Part shown: one piece after another, positions 25,480 to 39,000 of the stretch | Position numbering within the stretch: the first letter of the stretch is position 1 | Layout of the letters: every line of letters starts with the position of its first letter | NCBI GenBank assembly: GCA_034620365.1 | Contig: JAQGEQ010000192.1 | Span: forward strand, 2,785,001 to 2,849,000 | Direction: 5' to 3' | DNA length: 64,000 bases | Source of the DNA: Pegea sp. RAD2-039 | Lineage: Eukaryota > Chordata > Thaliacea > Salpida > Salpidae | Position numbers and translations under genes: made by a program | The notes under the pieces: model-generated | The model's database searches: none | What the model was told of the DNA's origin: nothing | The model's input: only the letters and a program-made list of their open reading frames with translations

Positions 25480-26635
25480 TTCATTAGTCCCCATACAATA
25501 TAACAATGAATATCTATATAGAATGTTAGATAGATTAAAAGTAAAGAACAGTTTGGAAATGACAATGTTGGTAATATTATAACGGTTCAATTTCTGCTTG
25601 AATAACACGAGTGATTCTGATATGATAATGTCTGATGGCAGCTGGTTCCAAGTACTAATTGTACGGTATGAAAAATGCTCTGACTAAAGTACCATGTGAT
25701 ATGGGCTTATTAAGATGTAATGTGTGTCGTCTGAGTTGATATAACTTGAAGAAAAGACTAATGGAAAAGAAATCATCAAACTGAAGGTCAATTAAATTGT
25801 GGATAATTTTAAAAACAAGAATTAAGTTCCATTTAATCCGTCGAACTTTCAAAGTTTCTAAAGTTAAGAAACTGAGACGATGTTTATAATTATCATATTT
25901 AATATTAAGTTTCCTACATACTAATCTCGCAAATGTGGCCTGAACGGATTCGATTTTTTTGATATCACTAACTTGATATAGCATCCATACACTGACATTA
26001 TTCAAGAATTGGACGTACGTACAATTTGAAAAGGTTGATAAAAAGTGTGGATCCTTAGAATTAAAGGTCTTATAATAAAGTAGACAAGGTTGATTGATTT
26101 GCAAAGATTTCGTAAACATAATTGCGGCATTTAAGGGATAATGCTAAGGTCTCGTAACGAAGATATTCGTGGAATTATCAATCCATCGATAGAATATTGC
26201 TTCAAGGAATTTGCAGCTGGTTTACGGGAGAAAGCTAATAGTTCAGACTTTGTGGGTTGGTTTCTTAACTGCCAGTTCGTAGACCAGTTTTCTACAGTGT
26301 GTAGTGCAGTTTGAAGTTTTGAAGGATTGCAAGATAATAGCTTAATACCATCTGCATACACAAACACTAATATCATCTACTGCTACTAGTCTTCTGATGA
26401 GGTCTTCAATGAATATTAAAAAGGGTGGCCCAGAACGAAACTCTGAGGAACACCACTGGTGACTTGATTAGAAGATCTTTCAACAGAAGTTTGTTGGTTT
26501 CTACCTTATAAGTAACCTTCAATCCACTTTAAGATAAATTTGTCGACTATTAAGTTTCATAAAATAAGAACTAATTGTCGTTTGGCACAAACCACCATAT
26601 AGATGTTAAAAAAAACTACATCTGCTAAAAACTTG
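25480..26635 (-). mobile_element. 5'-truncated, decayed LINE (CR1/jockey-like) reverse transcriptase
   Basis: Minus-strand frames, interrupted by stops and shifts, give RT landmarks in order: DVVFFNIY; SGVPQSFVLGHPF (family SGVPQGSVLGPLLF); VYADGIKLLS, where the catalytic YADD has become YADG; a thumb/C-terminal part IESVQATFARLVCRK; and LNKPISHGTLVRAFF. It closes with TWNQLPSDII...FKQKLNRY, the usual end of CR1/jockey-type ORF2. The endonuclease is absent, so this is a typical 5' truncation. It cannot be active as read. It abuts the 3' flank of RNF14 and overlaps in content, by about 150 bp, with the fragment at 29680-31120. Confidence 0.8.
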
Positions 26636-26636
26636 T

Positions 26637-26642
26637 TTTATT
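26637..26642 (-). terminator. Candidate poly(A) signal of RNF14
   Basis: TTTATT on the plus strand reads AATAAA on the minus strand, about 170 bp past the RNF14 stop codon and at the boundary with the LINE fragment. The motif is common by chance in A+T-rich DNA. Confidence 0.3.
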
Positions 26643-26809
26643 TTTAGTGAGCTTCCTACTGGATGCCAAGCCACCGAAAAAGAAACTCTCAAGAAGCTTT
26701 GAGGCATTCTGTGAAGCTAAAAGCTGAAGCTTACCTTCAAAACCAAGAGAAATAAAAAAATGAAATGATAAAAACTAAATGAACTGCCTTGAAGCATTAA
26801 AATAAATGT

Positions 26810-29162
26810 TTAAAAAATAAAATTTTCAAAGTTTTCTTCAGCGTTAAATAATTGATTGAAGCAAGGACTTGATGGTTCTCGATAATGTCTATAAGGGTCT
26901 GAAGACCGAAGGACTTGACCGCAGGTCCAACAAAAGTGGCAATCACATTTAAGGCAGCACATGTGGTGACATCCTCCTGTTTTCTAAAAATATAAAGAAA
27001 ATGTAAAAAAAACTTGGAAAAATCAACTTTAATTTTTTATCTACAATAAAAAAGATTTTAAGTAAACGAACAATGATTGGTATTCCACAATTTGGACAAG
27101 AAACCGAATTTTCTTTTAAATATTTTTCATCTGCTTCCTGTGTTTCAAATGCAATCTTCCATTCTTTGATAGTTTTTTCACTGTACTTCATGATAAGATA
27201 TTCTTTTATTTTGTCATCACCTTCTTCAAATTCTTTAACAACTGATTGGAGTTTATCTGAAACAATTTAAACAAATAATTTCAAATAAAAATGTGTTTGA
27301 ATTGAAAAAATATAAAACTCACCTGATGAAACTACACAAGGATTAGGTGAATGATATGTACAATAGCATTTAGCACAAAAGCTAAACTTACAAACTTGGC
27401 ATTGTGCCAAATCACTACCTTCTTCAACAATTACAGCACTTTGGCAAAACTTTAGAGGACAATAAACAATATCTTTCATCATATCTAGGCCAATCGTTAA
27501 CTGCCTTTCTTCATAATTTTCAAATGTTTGTTTATCAACAAGTTGTTTAATCTGAAATCCAAAACAATTTAAATATAATTTACAAGTATAAAAAATTGTG
27601 CATATTAAAACATAAAAAATATTATAAAAAACAAGAGGAAGAAAATACACCAGAAATATAAGAAAAAACATCTAAGAATCATATTTGAGAATCCTTAGAG
27701 CAACTCACTTGATTATTATGGATCATGGAATCACAATCTGAATCAAGGCATTTGATTCCAATAGTAGGTCCATCACCAAGTTTACTTTTCAAATAGCTTG
27801 TTACACATCCTTTACAAAATATATGCTCACAGCCTTCAAGAAAAAATAAATGATTTATAATTACTATGTCAGAATATTTGTTTCTCAGAAATTAGAGATC
27901 CCGTTTTCTAGTCACCAACTAGGTAGCTTAGGCTCAAAGGCTTTTATAAATACAGTGATGTAAGTAAAGAGCAAATCACAAACAGTCACTATAAGTCAAA
28001 AAAGATAAAAGTAGAAAATACTTTATGTTAGTAAAGATGTGGATACAATACAAAGTGGAAGTTAAAAACATTAAAAGAAAAAATGTCAAGACAATTTTCA
28101 AATTTAGTTCAGTATCAAAACTTTATGTAGTATATACTCTTTGTTGAAAAACAGTGAATACTTACCAATCAACTTTATACATTGTAATCCAGAGACTTTA
28201 GAAAAACAAATCAAGCAGTCAAAGATCTGATCATTAAAGATTTTTTGTTTCTGCTCTTCATTATAAGTATATAGAAATTTGAAAACATTGAATGACTCTT
28301 TCACTTTTATATTTGTTTTCTTAATATCTGGTGCAGATGAAAACTTTTGTTTTTCATAACCCTCTTTACTTTCAAAAGTATCAGGTAAAACCAGTTTATT
28401 TTCAATTTTAAGTACTTGTAATGCTTCATTTTGCAAAAAGTCATACCAAGTATAAAGTATTTCCATTCCTTTATTCTTCTCCCAAATTTTCATCATTTCC
28501 ATTTGCAATTCTTGAAGCTATAAATAAAAAGTCAATTAAATTGATTAAAAACTAATTAACCTAGTTTTTATTTCATTATTAAACTTTTTTATTTTTGATT
28601 GTTTGTTATTAACAGCATGTTAGTTTGTTTTGTTTGAATCTAATCAAAAATATCTTTTTATTTTATTTTTAATCATATCTAAACTATTAACTTTAGCTGA
28701 CAAGCATTTTTCAGCATATAATAAATCATAGATAAATGAATATTTGAAAAACAAAAAAAGCTTTATGTTATTTGTAACATTATGAAAAAAGTATAACGAG
28801 CTTACAACTTCATAAAAATATATCAAAAAAATAAAAGATTTGAAAATAAATGAACTTACTTGATATTGTTGTAACCATACACAAGATAAAGTGAAAGTTG
28901 GGGCTTTTAAAGAAGGATAATCCTTATTAAAAATAAACTCTAAATTAATAGGAGGCAGATATTCAAGTGAAGTTGCTAGATTTTGTCTATCATCAGAGTC
29001 ATTAGATGAAGAAGCAAGTTGCTGAGCTTTAAAAACTTCTAATTTATTTTGAGGTAGGTTTACATCAATACAAATCTTCCCAATTCCATTTACGTAGTTG
29101 AAATTTGATTCAAGAATACTTTCTAGAGCCAAACATTCATTCTCTTGGTCTTCATTATCCAT
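26810..29162 (-). CDS. RNF14: RNF14-type RBR E3 ubiquitin ligase, 6 exons
   Basis: Exons in reading order: 28860-29162, 28166-28517, 27709-27833, 27323-27551, 27072-27256, 26810-26983; phases agree and give 455 residues (human RNF14 has 474). Seen: an N-terminal RWD domain (ECLALESILES, YPSLKAPTFTLSCVWL); a linker ending EEQKQKIFNDQIFDC; RING1 (CLIC...CEHIFCKGC); in-between-RING (YCPLKFCQ...CQVCKFSFCAKCYCTYH); and RING2 (CPNCGIPII / KTGGCHHMCC / CHFCWTC). The Cys in GGCHHM lies where RBR ligases carry the thioester-forming catalytic cysteine, so activity is expected to be retained. By family, RWD binds E2 or partner proteins and the RBR transfers ubiquitin by an HHARI-like route; RNF14 acts in ribosome quality control and transcription co-activation. 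It is flanked on both sides by fragments of one LINE family on the same strand. Confidence 0.95.
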
Positions 29163-29679
29163 TTGAAAGGTTTTAACTAAATTATTCTTTTATCATAAAA
29201 TAACTGATAATATAATCTAAGTAATAAAATTAATAAAAGTTAATTCATATAGTCATACGACAAACAATATTTTCTCATTTATTCCTTTTTAGAACCTATA
29301 TATCTGTAAACTCCCTAAAACGAAAATATTAAATAAAACGAAAAAATGACTTAAAATAATAAAAATTTAAAAACAATTTTTGTTTAAACTATTAAGGCAT
29401 GTACTTTTGAATTATTTAATCAGGTAGTTTCCTTATCAAGTTATATGTAACACTGCCAGTTTCCTTCTCTTCTTCCTCTATTTTATCAAATCAAATTTTT
29501 GATTTATAATTCACGTCTTACATACGCTTCCACAGTGTTTGTATTCTTTCTGTATTCATCTTAAATTGTGATATACTTAGGATTTTATAATTAATGTTTG
29601 ACTTTAAATCAACTAAAGAAGGCAAAAGTTTCACAAAAACATATAGTAGGGAAAACTAGATTTTAGAATGTATAGATAG
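29163..29679. other. A+T-rich 5' flank of RNF14
   Basis: Likely contains the RNF14 promoter and 5' UTR. I cannot point to a specific element. Confidence 0.4.
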
Positions 29680-31120
29680 TCTCAATCACTAATAGATACA
29701 AATCTTTCAACTCGAGTTTGTTGGATTCTACCAAATAGGTAATCTTCAATCAAATTTGTGAGAATGCTGCTGATTTTTAATCTTTATAGAACAGAAATCA
29801 GTTTGTTGTGTGGACAGAATCAAACGTTTTAGCAAAATTTAGATAGATGATGTCACAAGAAGTTTCATAATGGGCTGTAAGCTCATCAAGAAAAGTGAGA
29901 TGTTAAGTCAAGGAAGATCTCAGTTTCACAAAGCCATGCTGAAGATTAGATATTAGATGGTGCTTCATAAAATGTCTCAGTTACCATACCAACCGTTATG
30001 TCAAGATTGATGATCTCAGAGATAATGTCGGAGTAGGAAAAAGAAGGAGTTTTGCATCGGTTAAAAAAATGCTATTAACTCGGTTGTTTAGCAATTCAGC
30101 TTTATTCTTTGGTTCCATCACAAGCTGGTTGCTGTTATCAAGCAAGGGAGATATTTGAGATTGATGAAGCCAAAAACGTTTTTCTTGCTAGGTGATGATA
30201 AGAATGCACTTTCTCTTCCTTAGAGAAATTCAGAGATAGATTTCTTGTAAGTTATACAAAGATCTCTGTACAGAGATTTAATGGAAGGGTCTGCTTCAGT
30301 TTGTTTGTATAGGAGGTTTTTTTAAATGTTATAGATCCCTTAAATATTTAGGCAAATGTGGTTTTTTGTTGGCTCTATAAAAAAATATAAATTTCTCTAT
30401 TGACTCTTTAACCATATTAGTAAACCTTGAGTAAATAGTATTGATGTCTTCAGTAGAGTTGAAAACAGAAATCCAGTCAACATCTGTTAGAAACTTGTTG
30501 ATATCACCATAATTTCCAGGATAAAAACTCTGTTTGCTTGAAATGTTTACGTGAGTTTTTACGAGCAAAAGGTTCTTTTTGATCAACTTAGATAATCTTC
30601 TGAGGCTTTGATGTGATAAGAAGATTCAAAGTATTCCAGTAACTTGTGTTTGAAAAGTAACCATCTGAGATAGGTTATTGGCATCGAGGAAGCTTACAAA
30701 GGCTTGACTTAAAATGGCTGAAGTAGGATTGTAGCTCTTCAAGTTAAACGATTTTCCCACAGATGTTGAATTGGAGTTATTCCAATTAATTTTACTAAAA
30801 CTAAAATCACCCAAAATATATAACTCAGGACAACCAACATTCTTCGTAACAGTCAATAAGGCATTGTTGGTGTCATCGTTATGAATTTTAGAGAGTGGTA
30901 GGTAGGTACATAAAAAATGAGAAAATGTGAACTTTGACAAATGAAAATTTAAAATCCTGGACAATTAATGGCATCGATCTGAATTCTGGAGATCTTGGGT
31001 GCAAGCGACGTTTTGTAAATTACGCAAACATCTCCGCCTTTATCATACAGTCTGTCACAACGCAAAACCCAAAAAATATTACCACCACCCAAAAAAAAGC
31101 ACACACCAAATTCCGGTGAA
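29680..31120 (-). mobile_element. Decayed LINE fragment: endonuclease plus 5' reverse transcriptase
   Basis: Minus-strand frames broken by stops and shifts show an AP-endonuclease part: YDKGGDVCVIYKTSL; then SKIHNDDTNNALL and ELYILGDFSFSKINW (family GDFNFPDIDW). A linker ending ANKKPHLPKYLRDL follows, then early RT, CDIIYLNFAKTFDSVH (family DVIYLDFSKAFDKV). Similarity stops near 29680, before the palm motif with YADD. The last part (29690-29860) resembles 26470-26630 of the other fragment. The upstream limit is uncertain; weak coding-like sequence continues to about 31400. Confidence 0.78.
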
Positions 31121-32753
31121 AAAACAAATGTGAAATCTTGAGAATGCGAAAGAAGATTAAATTGGAAAATTTTGCTAAAAATTGAAGATCATACCTAATG
31201 TTAAAGAAGTGTCTTTTTGATACTTGTAAGATTTGATGATAAGTTTCTGCAAACTGATATTTTGGGTTGGAAGGATGGTAATTATAATTATTTGCGAAGA
31301 GGAAGTGAAAAAAGAAGATGTGGTACCAGTGGTTATTTGCCACTTTCGTTTTTTGAAAAAACCTTGACAATTTTCAAGGGCCATGATGAACCTGGAAGTT
31401 TGTATTTGAAATCAGTTAGTTGTTCCTTCTGATTTGTGTTTTACGCCACTTTAGAAGATGTTAATCTTCTAGACGATCATCTTCACACATGACATTGTAC
31501 ACTCTACCATTGTAGCATGGAAGTTTTAACAGAAAATATTTGAAGAAAATGTGCAAGTTTTCAGATATTTCATTAAAAAGTTTTTGGCTACAAATAATAA
31601 TCACAACATCATCAGTAACTTCAATTGAAGTAAATCCAAACTTTATTGAGCAAAAAATCATTTTTTAATCTTCTTGAAGTCAGTTATCAGTTCCAATTTC
31701 TATGGGAATTGCAATACACTTATCAAGTTGTTCCGACATAATCTTATCTTTAGTCTCATCACATCCAAATACTTCAATTTTTAGACTTTTAAGAAGCAAC
31801 AATTAATAAATCTTTTTTTTTGTCTCATTTGAAATATTTTTGAAATAAGTCCTGATTACAAAAGATGATGCTGAAAATCCACTTGTGATACAAAATATGT
31901 TTTTTTGTAGAATTAAGGTTTGAAATGATTTGTGTTTCACATGACTGTCTTACTAGTCTGACTTTCTCTCATCTTGCCATCAGAAGCACACGAATCTAAC
32001 TACTTAGCTGTTGTAATCAAATTTTTTAGTCTGAAACAAACAAATGATATTATTGAGCTGAGATTTTTATAAATAGTTTTAAATGCTGTTTCTTGGTATT
32101 GAAAGTAATTGAACATTAAATTTACCAGAAGATTACCAGAGTTAATCGAAAATCTGAAGCTTCTGACAAACCTGAAAAATTACTTTTAAATAAATAAATA
32201 ATAAATTTGCTATTTTTTGACAATAATCTTTTTTCGAAAAAAATATCGAATAATTTAAACAAAAAAGATAAATCGGGAAAGGTGGAAAAAATTGTCTAAA
32301 AATTTAAAAAATTGGGAAAGAAGTTAACAAAAAATAACAATTTGAATTTATAGCCATGTTAGTTGGCTGTTGAAATTTTTGCAGATAATATGAAGTTGAG
32401 ATTAGATTGCTGTCAGGTTTTTATCAACAAAAATTTCACTTGTTTAAAATATTTAGAATCAATAAAAATTTCAAATAAAAACTATTTGATTAAAAGAGGT
32501 CAGAATAAATAAAAATGTTATTGAAAGATCTGATAAAGAAGTTCTAGTAGATAAACATCGATATAACCGATTGAATAGCCAACAAATCTACAACAAGCTA
32601 ATATATAGACTATCTAAATAGCACAGTAATAAGTTAGATGAAAACGACCCGCAAGAACGGGAATTACATTAAGCAAAGTTTGAAAGCAGTAAACAGTGGA
32701 AAAGGGAAAGGTAGAAAATTGTAATGTTCTTAAAAAGTTGAAACATCCAATAA
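31121..32753. other. Unassigned region with a coding-like minus-strand stretch
   Basis: Minus-strand reading of 31461-31800 gives protein-like sequence: LKSLKIEVFGCDETKDKIMS; then KCIAIPIEIGT, SIKFGFTSIEVTDDVVII and KLPCYNGRVYNVMCEDD. It is interrupted by two stops. I do not recognise the family. It could be an unknown pseudogene, retrotransposon sequence, or exons I failed to join. From about 31800 to 32753 nothing is recognised. Confidence 0.3.
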
Positions 32754-33022
32754 TTAATCTTGTGCGCTGTTTAGAAAAGGCTTCTTCTCTTCTAGAAAGG
32801 TTTCAGATGATGAAGATATGTGAGGTTTTGGTAAGCTATCACCAGCTTCATTTGTTGTAGTTAGTGTTAAATATTGTGTAGGGAAGTCTTCTGATTGGTT
32901 GTATTCTATTGCGTCATTAACACGATCATTTATATCATCAAAATTTTCATCTTCAGATGTTCTCCGTGATGTTGAGACTGTCAATTCTACATCCGAACTA
33001 CTTGTTGAGTTACTTCGTTTAC
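32754..33022 (-). CDS. Alternative last exon B of SPNS (long acidic/Ser tail)
   Basis: Follows a GTGCTGCAG acceptor, also in phase with the exon ending at 33890. It encodes 88 residues: Ser-rich ([10 protein letters not shown]), then acidic ([20 protein letters not shown]), ending [14 protein letters not shown] before TAA. The acidic residues before PFL resemble an acidic dileucine-type sorting signal, but that is inference. The frame stays open across the whole exon, which supports coding. Confidence 0.6.
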
Positions 33023-36000
33023 CTGCAGCACATCAATCAAATGTTTTTTGGTGTTTGAAACAAGCTAGTGGTTACTAAGATAGTAATTGGTACTACATTG
33101 AAACATCCAAACGCTACTAAACGTTCGTTCGTTTACAAAATGGTCGATTTTTGAAATGGTTTGACGATCTAGTGATTAACATGCCTAATTCAGCTACAAT
33201 TTCACTAACTACTACATCAAATCTTATTTTGGTGATTTTTTTTATCAAATATTGGTTTGATATCAGACTAGTTTCAAAATGATTGTTTCCACAGCACAGG
33301 GTTGACGGAGAAACTGTTGCTAAAAACGCATCTAAATTACAAAAGCGCAAAGCCGCCAGCTCAATTATCAAAAGCAATCAGAAAAATTGAAGAAACTACA
33401 AGATTTTTTGCAGAAGCAGAAGTCAGCCAATCAGAAGGGAGAATCACATGCGGCTGGTTGTATTTGAAACATGCTAAGTTGATGTAGCAATTTAGAAAGC
33501 TTGTAGCAATTTGAAAGTTTTTAGCAACCAGTGATCATCAAACTATCTTCACACTTTCTCACTTGAGAATAAATCTTCCACCTCGTAGTCAGCAAAGAGC
33601 GAGTGATGAAGACTTCTTTTTCGTATTTATAGTCAGAAAAGTTGATAGAAAAGAGTTGGGTTGTTAAAGAGGTGGGGTTAGTGGAAGGGGAACGAGCTAA
33701 GCATAAATTATTTAAGAGAGATAAAACAAGAGTCAGCAAACGGACTCGCGCGAAACCGGGGCGTACATGTGTAGATCCTTGTCTATTTTCGTAAATGTCT
33801 TGCCTATACAAAAGAAAATTGAATAACAGCGAGCTGAAGCGGGCTTGTTACGTTGCTGGTGGAAAGCGAAGACTTTGATTTGTACTAACCGCTGGTTGCG
33901 TCGGTAACTTTCTTCACATCAGCTACTATGTAGAGGGAGGCTAGTAGGAAGAAGAGGCCTCCAATGGCGCAGAGGAAGGGAGAGATGTAAAAAGAGTATT
34001 TAAGAGCGAAAAATTTGTTGAGGTAAGTGTCTTGCTTGCCGAATTGTATTTTATCAGCTATCTGTGGATTACAAGAAGATTTTTAGTGTTTATGGAATGA
34101 AGAAAGAAGTTTTACTGATTAGGAAAACATCAATCAAATCATCTCAAAAAGTACAGATTGTAAATTGTTTCAATTTTACTTTTGATAATTCTTATCTTAT
34201 TTGTGTCAGTTTTATAATCATCAAAATTAACTTTCTGATAAAATAGACAACTAATCATCTAAACAACTCACTAATCCAATAATATAAGGGCTCCCAGCAT
34301 CACCTAATAGATGCAAGATTAGGATTTGAACAGCGTTTGCAGTAGCTCTTCTAGCAGGCATTGTGACGGCCTGACAAGAAGTTTGTTGATTGATAAATAA
34401 AAGGAGTAAGAAGCAGCAACTTACCAGGGTCATATCTGTGCATGGGGTCCATGTAAATGACATGAAAAGGTTGCTGACGAACATGAAGAACTATCAGAAA
34501 GAGGTCGATGAGTTTAGTGGTCTAATAAACGAATATCAAAGAACTAACCCATGTTATTGGTATGTTGATACATGCCAACTCATAAGCTACGAATATAGAA
34601 GATGCTGAGACCAATAGACCTGATTACAATTGGTTAGTTAAGTTGGTTGGTTGGAATCTACGAGACCTACCAATTGCGCATATCACCGGGTCCGCGTTCT
34701 TGTAGTGCTTGCGGAAGAATTTAGATAAGAGAGAAGATATAATAACACCACCAAACCCGGAGAGACAAATTATTAAACCAAATTTAAACGATAATCTGTT
34801 GAGAGTGGAATATGAATAAACTGAGAAGATGAGGTGTGTGGGACTTACTCCGTGTAATCACACTCTCCACTTGAACAAGGGGTCAGGTGACCAGCTACGA
34901 TTTGGCTGTAAGCGATAAACTTTGGTCCCCAGAAAGACAGTCCACCGGCCATGAAAGCCATGCAAGTGAAACCAAAAGTAACCAGTAAGTAAGTTTTGCT
35001 GCAACAACATTTGTCAGCTGCTGATTGGTTGTTGGTTGAAAACTTACTTTCGTAAAATTGCTTTTAGATCAGCTTTATAGGATTTACGTTCAGAAGTTTC
35101 AAGTGAACCAGCTCGTTGTACATTAGGCATCACAATCACCATCATCGCTACTGTCAGAAGTCCGATTCCAGGTGTTACCTATAATCAGTAGACATCAATA
35201 AAACATTCCAAGTTTTTACTCAATTAATCTTACTCTGAGTGCCCAGTGCCATGACCCAAACGCAGATGCAGCAGCCGAACCGACCACGTAACCCAAGCCA
35301 CTAAAAACCAAATAGTTTTGTTAAATCGACTGAATGTGAAAAAGTTGATGGAAATTGTTGAGATTTAGGCATCGAAATCACTTGCAACCGCATTCAGTTA
35401 ATTATTAACAATTTGTAGTTAGTGGAAGCCGGCGCATGATCGACAATTTGTTGTTTATCTCTAGTTAGAAGCTAGTCAACAATGGTCATCACGTGTAAAG
35501 TCCAACTGGTCTTAAACGATAACCTGTCCTGACCACAGGCAACCTAAGACATAGTTGGGCTTTGCACATAATGTCCGGTTGATTGAAAACAACTCAATTG
35601 ATTAACTACATCATCAAAAAAAGTGAAGTTTGAAAGAAAACTTTGAGTGGAAATGAATTGCTGAGTTAAGATGACGGAGTTTTCACTCTTTCTTTTCTCT
35701 TTCAATGTCTACTTGTTACTTGAAATACCGGAAATTAAGGAGGCAATCAAGGTAAGAAGCATCTCAAGTCTCTACGACGCCAGATCCGGAAGTGGTGACG
35801 TTTCGATAAAAAAGTGGAAAGAAAAAGACACGAAAATAAAGAGTGGTGGAAAAAGCAGAGATTTTTAATTAATTTAAATATTTGAAACTTGAAAAGAAAT
35901 TGAAAAAGAACTTTTAAGATTATATTTCAACAAATTTGAATCATAAATATCTTTAAACTTAAAAAAAAACTGCAAATATTCAAACTCTCAGCTGAAAACC

Positions 36001-39000
36001 TTATCAACAACAAAACCAACTACTTCTCTAAGACAGAAAGAAATAGAATAAAAAAGGGCTGCACTAGCTCAAGCTACAACGAAGTTAAAGTAAATGAAGA
36101 AAGTGAGCTGCCAATGTAGTTGCTGGTCTGAGAGTGAACAGTAGCTACAAAGGCACACCCATATGAGACACGTGCCTGGTTGGAATTGCAGTTTTATATC
36201 GGCAGTTAATAAAAAAGAAAAAAAAATAGCGAATGTCGACAAGTTGTGATTGCATCATCACTGTACAACAAACAAGCCAATTTTTCAACTGGAAACAGAA
36301 AATTGAGCTGAAAAATTGAATCGTCAATTGAATTGACAGTAGAAGTAAAATGAAAAAAAGAAATACAACGATGGTGAGGATGTGACTTTTATCAAATGCT
36401 TCTGCTGACAAAGCATTTTATTAGTGAGATGAAGATATGAAGAAGCGGAGTAAAGATGATTGGAGACTGAAGAAGTTGATGTAGATTGCAAACTCCGCAT
36501 ATTTATCAAAGTTATTTGTTAATTTTGCGTTTTAAAGGTTAAAATAAACAAAATGTTGAATGCTTGGTGGCTTGTATGTTACAAGTAGCATAAAAGACTC
36601 GATTAAAGTTTAATGAGTCAACAAAAGTCTTATTTGAAAGCCAGGTTTTAGAATGAAGATGTTCAAACACTTTCACATAATATTTGGTTTTATATGGAGT
36701 TAGTATTTTACTACTAATGAAATTGATAAGCAAAAGATAAGATAAAGATAAGATTATGAAGTAAGAAGTGAAACTAGAGACTATAGAAATAGAAAAATCA
36801 CTTTGATGATTGAAATTATATTTTTAAAACAAATTTGATGTAACAAACCTTCCAACTGGGATAGCGAAGAAGAAGCAAGCCAACATGGTGACCCGTTTTT
36901 CACCAGGGAACAGATCACCGATGATAGTTGGGGCAATAGTTGAGTAAGAAGCTTCCCCAACTCCTACTAAAGCTCGAAACAACATGAAAAGCCAAAAGTG
37001 CTGCAAAAGAAATTGGTGGAAAATAAAGTTTGAGTTGAAATTGGAAAAATGTCAATAATCAAATAAATAGAAAAGTTTTGTAGAAAATTGGGTAGTTTTT
37101 GTTGTACAAAATTGAATGATGTTAAGAGTAATGCTGAGGAATGATTGAAAGTTGAGAAATACCAAACACCAGAAGACTGGTTTGCTGTTTAAATTTGAAG
37201 AATGAAATGATTTTCAGCTAATTAAGCTTCTCGCTGTTTTGTTGTTTTATAATATATCTGTTGATGGTACTGCTGACTTGCTTTTATTATAACCTTCGAT
37301 CAAAACTTTTGAAATTATCATGAAAAATAGGAGCAAAGGTTGACAAAGTGTACGACAAACAATTTGAGAGATTATTAAAATATTCAAAAACAAAAAAGTT
37401 TGAATGTAGGCAGCATAAGTGTTGTTAGAATCATTTAAAGGTTTAAAATAGAAAAAAAGAAAAAAAAAATTGGATTATTTTTAATTTGGAATATAAACAA
37501 AAAAAATTTTTTTAAGTTTTTCCAATTTTTAGAAATTATTCGAAAATTGTTTCAAGAAAAATTAAAATTATAAAATAATCTAAATTTTTAAAAATCAGAA
37601 AATCTTACTTGTGAGCTATTGATGAAGGAAGCAGAGATAGTTGCTCCAGACCAGAAAAGGATTCCTCCAACGACAATCAATTTTCGATTAAACCGGTCCC
37701 CTAAATACCCAAATAATGGAGCTGTTGCCATATAACTGACCACAAACACAGTTTGTAGCAAACCAGCTTGAGAATTATTGATTTGGAAGAAATCTTGAAT
37801 TTGTAGTAATACTCCTGAAATGATAAAATAAACCACCGTGAATAGATGTGATAAAAAATCCAATCCAGCTTTGTATCACTGATAATATTTTCAAATCTTG
37901 ATAAGTAGAAAAGTTTATAAATTTTCAATCATATATTAAATGTTTTAAATATTTCACAAAATATCGAAACTGAAACAATTGTTGGCTTGTTTTTCAATGA
38001 CACTTGAGTAGCAGGAGTTTGACCTTGAACTATAGTAAAGTCTTCTACTAATTTTATACTGAAGTCGATCTGTTGCTCAAACCAAGTTTTTTGCAAACAG
38101 TTCGTTCAAAGTGGTGATAAGACTAATGATTAACTAGATGAGATGTTGATGATAAACACCTTGATTTTGGTATTTAAAGTATTTCAACATTAATTTTTTT
38201 AATTAAATTAGAAGAGTTTTGAAAACTGGTAAATTTATGAAGTTTAAAATCAAATTGAAAACAAATTTTTTCAAGATTTTTCAAATTAGTTTTGTGTTGA
38301 ATTCCTAGATGAAAGCAAAAAGTGTAGAATCAACTATCTCAACCATATCATCATAAATAAAACTCCAAAAACATCACAGATTATTCAAAAGATTCATATA
38401 CGAAGCAATGATTTGATATTTTACACACGTGACCAACAAGACTTTTAGATATAAAGTTACCGCTTGATGACACTATAGAGCAATCAAATAAACTTTTCAC
38501 TTCTTCATTCCCATTTTGATATTTTCAAATCATTACAATACAAGGTCACTTTGATATTAATCGTGATTGAAATGATTTAAGAAGCCTGAAGCTATTTAAG
38601 TTGTACACAAGTTACATATAAGATGATGATAACCACAAAGAGATTAAATAAATTATCATTTATTTTGTATTGATTAGTAAAAAAATCTTTAAATTCGTAT
38701 AAAAATAATTCAAATAATTTTTATTTTTCAAATTTTCTTCAACAATTTATGAAATTAGTTTTTCAAGTTAACTAGTTAAAAAGACATTTGACGATTTGTG
38801 TTAAAACCGGAATCATCTACAAGAGATGCAAATGAGTTCAGACGAGGTGAAGTCCCGGATATTTTGTAACTTTTCATCAAACTTTTAGTTTCAATTAGAA
38901 AAATATCAATTGTTACCTGCAATCGTGAAGCGATCCATATAATTGAGTAAATTGATGAGGAAGAGGATGAGGACAGAGATGTACTTTCTTACATCACTGA

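Noticed and set aside
31217..31432. 71-codon plus-strand open frame with low A+T content
   Set aside because: No recognisable motif; it is next to decayed LINE sequence on the other strand and may be derived from it.
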